From the NCBI RefSeq assembly GCF_041381155.1, contig NC_091134.1, forward strand, positions 10,262,755 through 10,326,754: a stretch of DNA of 64,000 nt, in the 5' to 3' direction. Below are positions 59,391 to 64,000 of the stretch, one piece after another. The position numbers and the translations under genes were made by a program. The stretch's first letter is position 1; each line of letters starts with the position of its first letter. The DNA comes from Argopecten irradians (taxonomy: Eukaryota; Mollusca; Bivalvia; Pectinida; Pectinidae). The notes beneath the pieces are model-generated. The model ran no database searches. It was given only the letters and a program-made list of their open reading frames with translations, and was not told the DNA's origin.

Positions 59391-60233
59391 AAATTTCAGT
59401 TTAGTAAGTCCACAAGATTCGGAACATTTTTTGTCACCAGATAAGTATGTTTATTAATCTTGTTTTATTAGGTACATGAGTGAGTGCTTGTTTGTGTGAA
59501 TATGGTTTTATTAGCGGTAATCCTGATTTTCTCTAAAAAAGCGTACAATTTTTTTTTTTTTTTTTTTTGTAACGTTACCATCAACATTGAACACAATCGT
59601 CAATAACGACTTACTTTCCTGACCAAATAATACTGCTGATTTGGCATATGTATTTTATTACTTCCTTTAGTTAGAGTTTATTATACACACGTGATATATG
59701 TAATGTCGCCCTTAGGAGAAATAAACGTTACCTTGTAAAGTCCGTGGGGAGTTGTTGGTGTAGCAGGAGCGTTATTTTGGCATATACAATTGCCACTGTT
59801 TCTCTATCGATAAACTAAGTTGGAGCAGATATGTTTATTCCCCAATATCTTGAGTGCCGTGACCCGATTCGGTGCGAATGGATACATGCAAATATTAACG
59901 GACTTCTTTGACATACCACAAAATCACGTGTCAATGTTTACAAATAACGCATGTACGAGATAATCGGAGAAATACAATAAAACAAATTTATTTTTTAATG
60001 TGTTATTGCTTTTTGACCTGAATAAAATAACTAAAATATCAGAACTATTTTATGTGACGTCATATAGAAGAAAGGGTGGATGAAACTGTCAGTCAACAGC
60101 GCGCCTTTTATGAATGGCAGTTGTGCATGGATAAACATGACGGCAGTATAATTTTGACGGCGAATAACACATGGAAAATGATTGTATCTGATGTTGTTGT
60201 TGCTTTTATTGTTTAAAGAAAATATTGTAAATA
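59391..60233. other. Probable body of another foldback element
   Basis: Directly before 60234 the sequence is TTGTAAATA followed by TAAGGATTAACC, the same body-hairpin junction as in families A and B. The far end of this body could not be located. A run of about 19 T is at 59549-59567. No gene. Confidence 0.35.
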
Positions 60234-60331
60234 TAAGGATTAACCTCTTACTTTGTTTTGTTTATGAGATGATAAACCAAATGGAGCAGTCGGTAAATTT
60301 TACGTAAACGCGAAGCGTTTATGTAATTTAC
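60234..60331 (-). repeat. Half foldback with CGCGAAGCG apex
   Basis: The outer arm TAAGGATTAACCTCTTAC leads to the apex TTACGTAAACGCGAAGCG, TTTATGTAA. The second arm stops about 17 nt past the loop and abuts a possible coding exon. This resembles the truncated form at 57018-57126. Confidence 0.6.
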
Positions 60332-60560
60332 CTCGTGCTTCTTTGGGTTTATCCTTAAATAACTGACCCATGCATTGAGTTACATTGCACCTTGTATAAT
60401 TACATGTATGTGCAAGTAATGTCTCAAGAAAGACAGGATCAGTTGTAGCAAATTGAATTCCCTCATCAAGCATAATACATAGCTTTTTCATTAGTTTAAT
60501 ATAATTCGCATCTTTTAACAGGCTATTGTTTAATTCCAAACCCCCATTTAGCTTTAAAAT
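60332..60560 (-). CDS. Possible orphan exon, unknown protein
   Basis: An open stretch of 76 codons between an acceptor (CAACTTATAG) and a donor-like GTAAAT. It encodes a helical, Cys-containing sequence including LLKDANYIKLMKKLCIMLDE and CNYTRCNVTQCMGQLFKD. Composition looks protein-like, but I do not recognise the family. The donor GTAAATTAC belongs to the neighbouring foldback, so the element may have replaced the original splice site or cut the exon. Confidence 0.35.
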
Positions 60561-60701
60561 CTATAAGTTGTATTAGATATTTTTACTTAAAAATAAATGG
60601 TCTGACCTGCAGCCGGCCTCGAAATTTCATGTTACTATAATAGAAAGAAGAGTTTCTGAAATGAAAAGAACAAACAAATAAAAACATAAATACGTGCCTG
60701 C

Positions 60702-60839
60702 TTAACTGGATCTTTTTTCTCCACATTTCAGATCATTATGATCTTCATTGTCAACTAATGTTATTTTTTTACGGTTTCCAGTACCCTTTCTCTTGCCATA
60801 GAGTTTAGGTCTGTCATAATCCTTACTACATTGAAGTGT
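60702..60839 (-). CDS. Possible terminal exon, unknown protein
   Basis: After an acceptor TTGCTTTTAG, 45 codons run to TAA: TLQCSKDYDRPKLYGKRKG, then a Lys/Asp/Glu-rich tail. It could be the basic-acidic end of a nuclear protein. Its relation to 60332-60560, which lies downstream on the same strand, is unclear because of the stop. Confidence 0.3.
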   Translation of the reverse strand, partial: TLQCSKDYDRPKLYGKRKGTGNRKKITLVDNEDHNDLKCGEKRSS

Positions 60840-61310
60840 CTAAAAGCAAGATGAAATCTCCACAGAGAATTACATATCTCTTACCAAACTTTAAAAAAAT
60901 CTTGAATTAGAAATTGTTTTAAGTAAAATTAGGTTTAAAAGAAATAAAAAAGAAGCACTGATAACCACATTCATTTTTATATGATTTGTAGTTTCTTCTG
61001 TGAAATGAACATCCTGTACCCATATAATGTTAGTTTTCTTATCTCTGAAGTTTTCTTATCTCTGAACTTTTACTTTTGCAAATAGTTGCGACATGTTGTT
61101 TTAACCTCTTTAAGTAAGAGGAGTCAAATATAAAACTTCAAAGATTTATGTTTAAGTAATGTGTAAGAAGAAATTTATTTTTGGTTTATTAATTCAAAGA
61201 CGACAGGATTGGGGCCATTATACGAATTTTTGGCGAAATGTCATAACAACAGTTTTAAGAAAAGGGGAACTACGATCAGAGTATGTTAACACAATTATCA
61301 TTATAATATA

Positions 61311-62376
61311 TACTCTTCAAAAAAGAAACACATAGTAAATATTTCAATTATTTTTCTAATAATGATTTTTTTTTATTTCATTTCAATTGTTATGTGTGAG
61401 TTTTAGGACAATACCCAAATGTCATTTAAAACGAACCGGTTTTAATTAAAGGTCATTTACGGGGACTGTCCTTGATTTAGGCAGAATTTGGTTTTGCTTG
61501 ATTTTCCCGATTCGCTTGGCGGCATGTATATATTGATTATACGTGTATTTCACATAAAACTTAGACAGCCTATAGAAGACAGAAGTTCTCGGTTTTGAAA
61601 TCAGTTTCAATTTTGATTATGATATAAAACTATACGGATGAGTTATGCTACGTCGGTCGGTTAAAAGCAGGTAAATCGCAGACAGCAGTAGCCACGACCT
61701 TTAACGTGTCCCAGAGTACCATCTCTCGCCTTTGGAAAGGTATCGACAGCATCGATCAACCCGTGACCTTCCAAGGTCATGCAAATCAATGTTGACAACT
61801 GCAGCTCAGGATCGCTACATCAGTTCAACATTTACGCGATCATCCATTCATGGGATGCGTAGGATCTCAGACCAAACAGTTCGGAACTGTGTGCGAGATG
61901 CTGACATACGAGCCAGACGTCATGTTCGCCGTGCAATTTAGATCCAAAGCCATCGCCAAACCAGACTGCAATAGACTCGGGTTCATCGAGTTTGGCCACA
62001 GTAGCGGCGGAGATGAGATTTTGTCATAGTTGAACCCCATTGAACATGGGATGAACTAGACAGACGCGTCAGACAAAGACATCTTGCACCGCCCGGAATG
62101 TATTACGGGCAGAGAGGGCAAACATTTCACAACAAGTCATCTGTAATCTGACGTCATAGATAGGATAACGCTGTCAATCAGTTATTGATGCTAATGCTGG
62201 GCATACACGATATTGACTTTAAGCGACCATGAACTGCAAAATATGCAATGAACTTGAAATTAAGAAATTGTTTTGACATTCAATTACCTTTTCTATATAA
62301 AATATCGTTTTTCTTTCATTTCTGTTTATTTATTATCAGCCTCAAAATTCAGTATGTGTTTCTTTTTTGAAAAGTA
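61311..62376 (+). mobile_element. Degenerate Tc1/mariner-type transposon
   Basis: Inverted termini of 24 bp: TACTCTTCAAAAAAGAAACACATA-like at 61311-61334, complement at 62353-62376, with one mismatch and TA-rich flanks. Inside are broken frames with Tc1 signatures: the helix-turn-helix SQTAVATTFNVSQSTISRLW, then AAQDRYIS and SDQTVRNCVRDADIRARRHV, a jump to LNPIEHGMN (from the DLNPIEHVWD catalytic block) and a final GHTRY. Most of the central catalytic domain is deleted, so it cannot encode an active transposase. Confidence 0.88.
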
Positions 62377-62616
62377 TAATTCATTAATTGTTTTGTTAAG
62401 AGGAAACAGATATATTTGCAATGATACGTGTATCTTAGAAATTACACAATAATATGCATTCACCCGCATACAATGTATACTCGATATACATGATCTAGGT
62501 TCTCATGAAACTGCTATGACAGTGAACAAACAAAAACAATGTAAAATGAAATGATCAGAGTGTAACCTGGTAGGTATTGTATCATTCATTCAAACATATT
62601 TTGGGGGATGAGTTAC

Positions 62617-62712
62617 ACAATTTGTTGGCTCTGAAAACAAACATCCCCCTTTTCCATGGACAGTGTGGGTAGGGCTAAATATGGGTTAACAGTATTCCCT
62701 CCTTTACATTGC
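62617..62712 (+). repeat. Dispersed repeat (shared with 54799-54890)
   Basis: Same orientation as the other copy; GACAGTGTGGGTAGGGCTAA is the best preserved part. Confidence 0.85.
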
Positions 62713-64000
62713 TACACGTCATATAGTTCGGTTGGTGACGTTGGAACAGAGTGTGTGTAAATCTTGGCTTTGACCCCCTGGTGCAGGAGTGATGGGCTTT
62801 GCATAGCAAACCAGGTGAGCGATACAGGCTCTCTAGACTTCTTGATTGTTGATCTTACGATTAAATGTCAATTTTAAGGATTATGGTGGAAAGTAATTAT
62901 TTGAATGTGTTAATTTATAACCCACTATCTCAATTGCAACATCTTGGAGAAATTCACATTGCCTGCGTAAACCTTGTAAAAATAAGACCTTTTTTGTTCG
63001 CTCAATGGTATTGTGACTGAAAGATGCCTATCTGAATTACTACGGGATTTTTGGGGGAATTTTGACATTTTAGTCGTCTACAACACATTTGTCTTCGAAT
63101 GATTTTCACAGCTTAAGACCTAGATAACTAATGAAAAAAATAGCATGTCAAAATGGTCGCCAAGCTATGCCAATAATAATAATTTATCCTGAAATGAATT
63201 CAGATTTACTATGACATGTACCAGGGGTGTATATGATGACAGTGATAATAACCCCTTGGGTATCCAAAATGATGGTAGGAACAAAATACATGATACTAAT
63301 CATGGGTTTGAAACACTTTCAACTTAAATGTCTCTAACATTTACAAATATCCTGAGAACAGTGTAGAATTACATGTGCCAAGTCCTAATTCACATGTTAA
63401 CTCACATGCACGTGCATGTGGAAGTGCATGCTAATAATATATATTTGTATTAAAACTCAGCTATGATATCATCCATTGGTTTTTTTAATAATACATGATT
63501 ACTTGTGACTGTTAGTTTACCTGTAGCTAAACTACGCTAACGAATGGACGTATTTGACAGATATATATTTAACAGTTACAGTTTACATATTGGACTGCTG
63601 AAAATAAGTAAGTAAGTAGAGTTGGCGCTTGTCATGTATCTATACATAACATTGTCAAAATCATACCAATGTTTTAAGAATTGAATGACATTGCTTAATC
63701 TTTAATACAGCGGAATTAGTATTTGTCAGATTGCTCTGTTAATCTTATAATAGTTATCCGTTTTATATTATATTCCGTGCCTCTGACACGAAGTCAATTC
63801 ATCATCGTACATTTGTTCATTTATTTTTCGTTAGTACTATTTTCTAAATTTATTGATATATGTTCTGCTATTTAAACCTTTTTTCACTCGCTCCCAGGAC
63901 ATATGCATTCATTCTCATTCATCCCCTTCTGTTAGTATTATTACGGACTGCTGTTAGTTTGTGGATGTTACCAATTGATTACCAGATATATAGTTAATGA
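62713..64000. other. AT-rich right edge of the window, nothing recognised
   Basis: No exon, RNA gene or further repeat could be supported. A short GTGCATGTGGAAGTGCATG motif occurs near 63412-63430. Confidence 0.45.

Overview
The window looks like a gene-sparse, AT-rich, repeat-dense piece of an animal nuclear genome, most likely a bivalve mollusc. The evidence is spliced genes with GT-AG introns, a tRNA-derived SINE of the kind common in bivalves, dispersed repeats ending in a CAAGAGGCCC-type palindrome, a Tc1-like and a LINE remnant, and ZNFX1-like, B-box and P2X7-tail proteins of types that are expanded in molluscs. The species cannot be told from the sequence, and the taxon is an inference.

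Layout. At 3976-9198 (+) an apparently intact ZNFX1-like helicase/zinc-finger gene is coded in one long exon, with a likely 5' UTR intron just upstream. A 56-bp minisatellite fills 12.9-17.3 kb. From 17 to 27 kb there is repeat debris: an alternating dimer repeat, a foldback element, a SINE and a LINE remnant. At 27881-33006 (+) lies a second ZNFX1 copy. It is a pseudogene with a large internal deletion, frameshifts, nonsense codons and a 1.07-kb foldback element inserted in helicase motif VI. Its C-terminal zinc-finger part is still an open 497-codon frame. A 45-bp tandem array at 34.8-35.56 kb lies just beyond the stop codon of a seven-exon SAM-dependent methyltransferase gene (42672-35653, -). 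Exons of a secreted protein, missing its 3' part, follow at 45508-44144 (-). A single-exon B-box (TRIM-like, RING-less) protein is at 47090-48616 (+). On the minus strand come a frameshifted two-exon fragment with a P2X7-type cysteine tail (50727-49947) and the three last exons of a phospholipid scramblase (53600-52333). The right end (54-64 kb) is mostly mobile-element sequence, with two possible orphan exons near 60.3-60.8 kb.

The least explained structure is a set of long foldbacks. At least six share a terminus close to TARRGATTRR, and most share a GC-rich apex (CGCG-3 or 4 nt-CGC). Several join, through a TATA, a body that begins TATATTTACA. Two families are each present twice in opposite orientation (459-1541 with 55917-57126, and 30369-31433 with 57918-59172). 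The copy in the ZNFX1 pseudogene has a recognisable empty site, showing that hairpin plus body moved as one unit into a TA or TATA target.

Functionally, the intact genes are not an operon or pathway. ZNFX1, B-box, P2X7-tail and scramblase families all occur in innate immune or membrane-stress biology in other animals, but linkage here may be coincidental. Exon models were built by eye from splice sites and reading-frame continuity.
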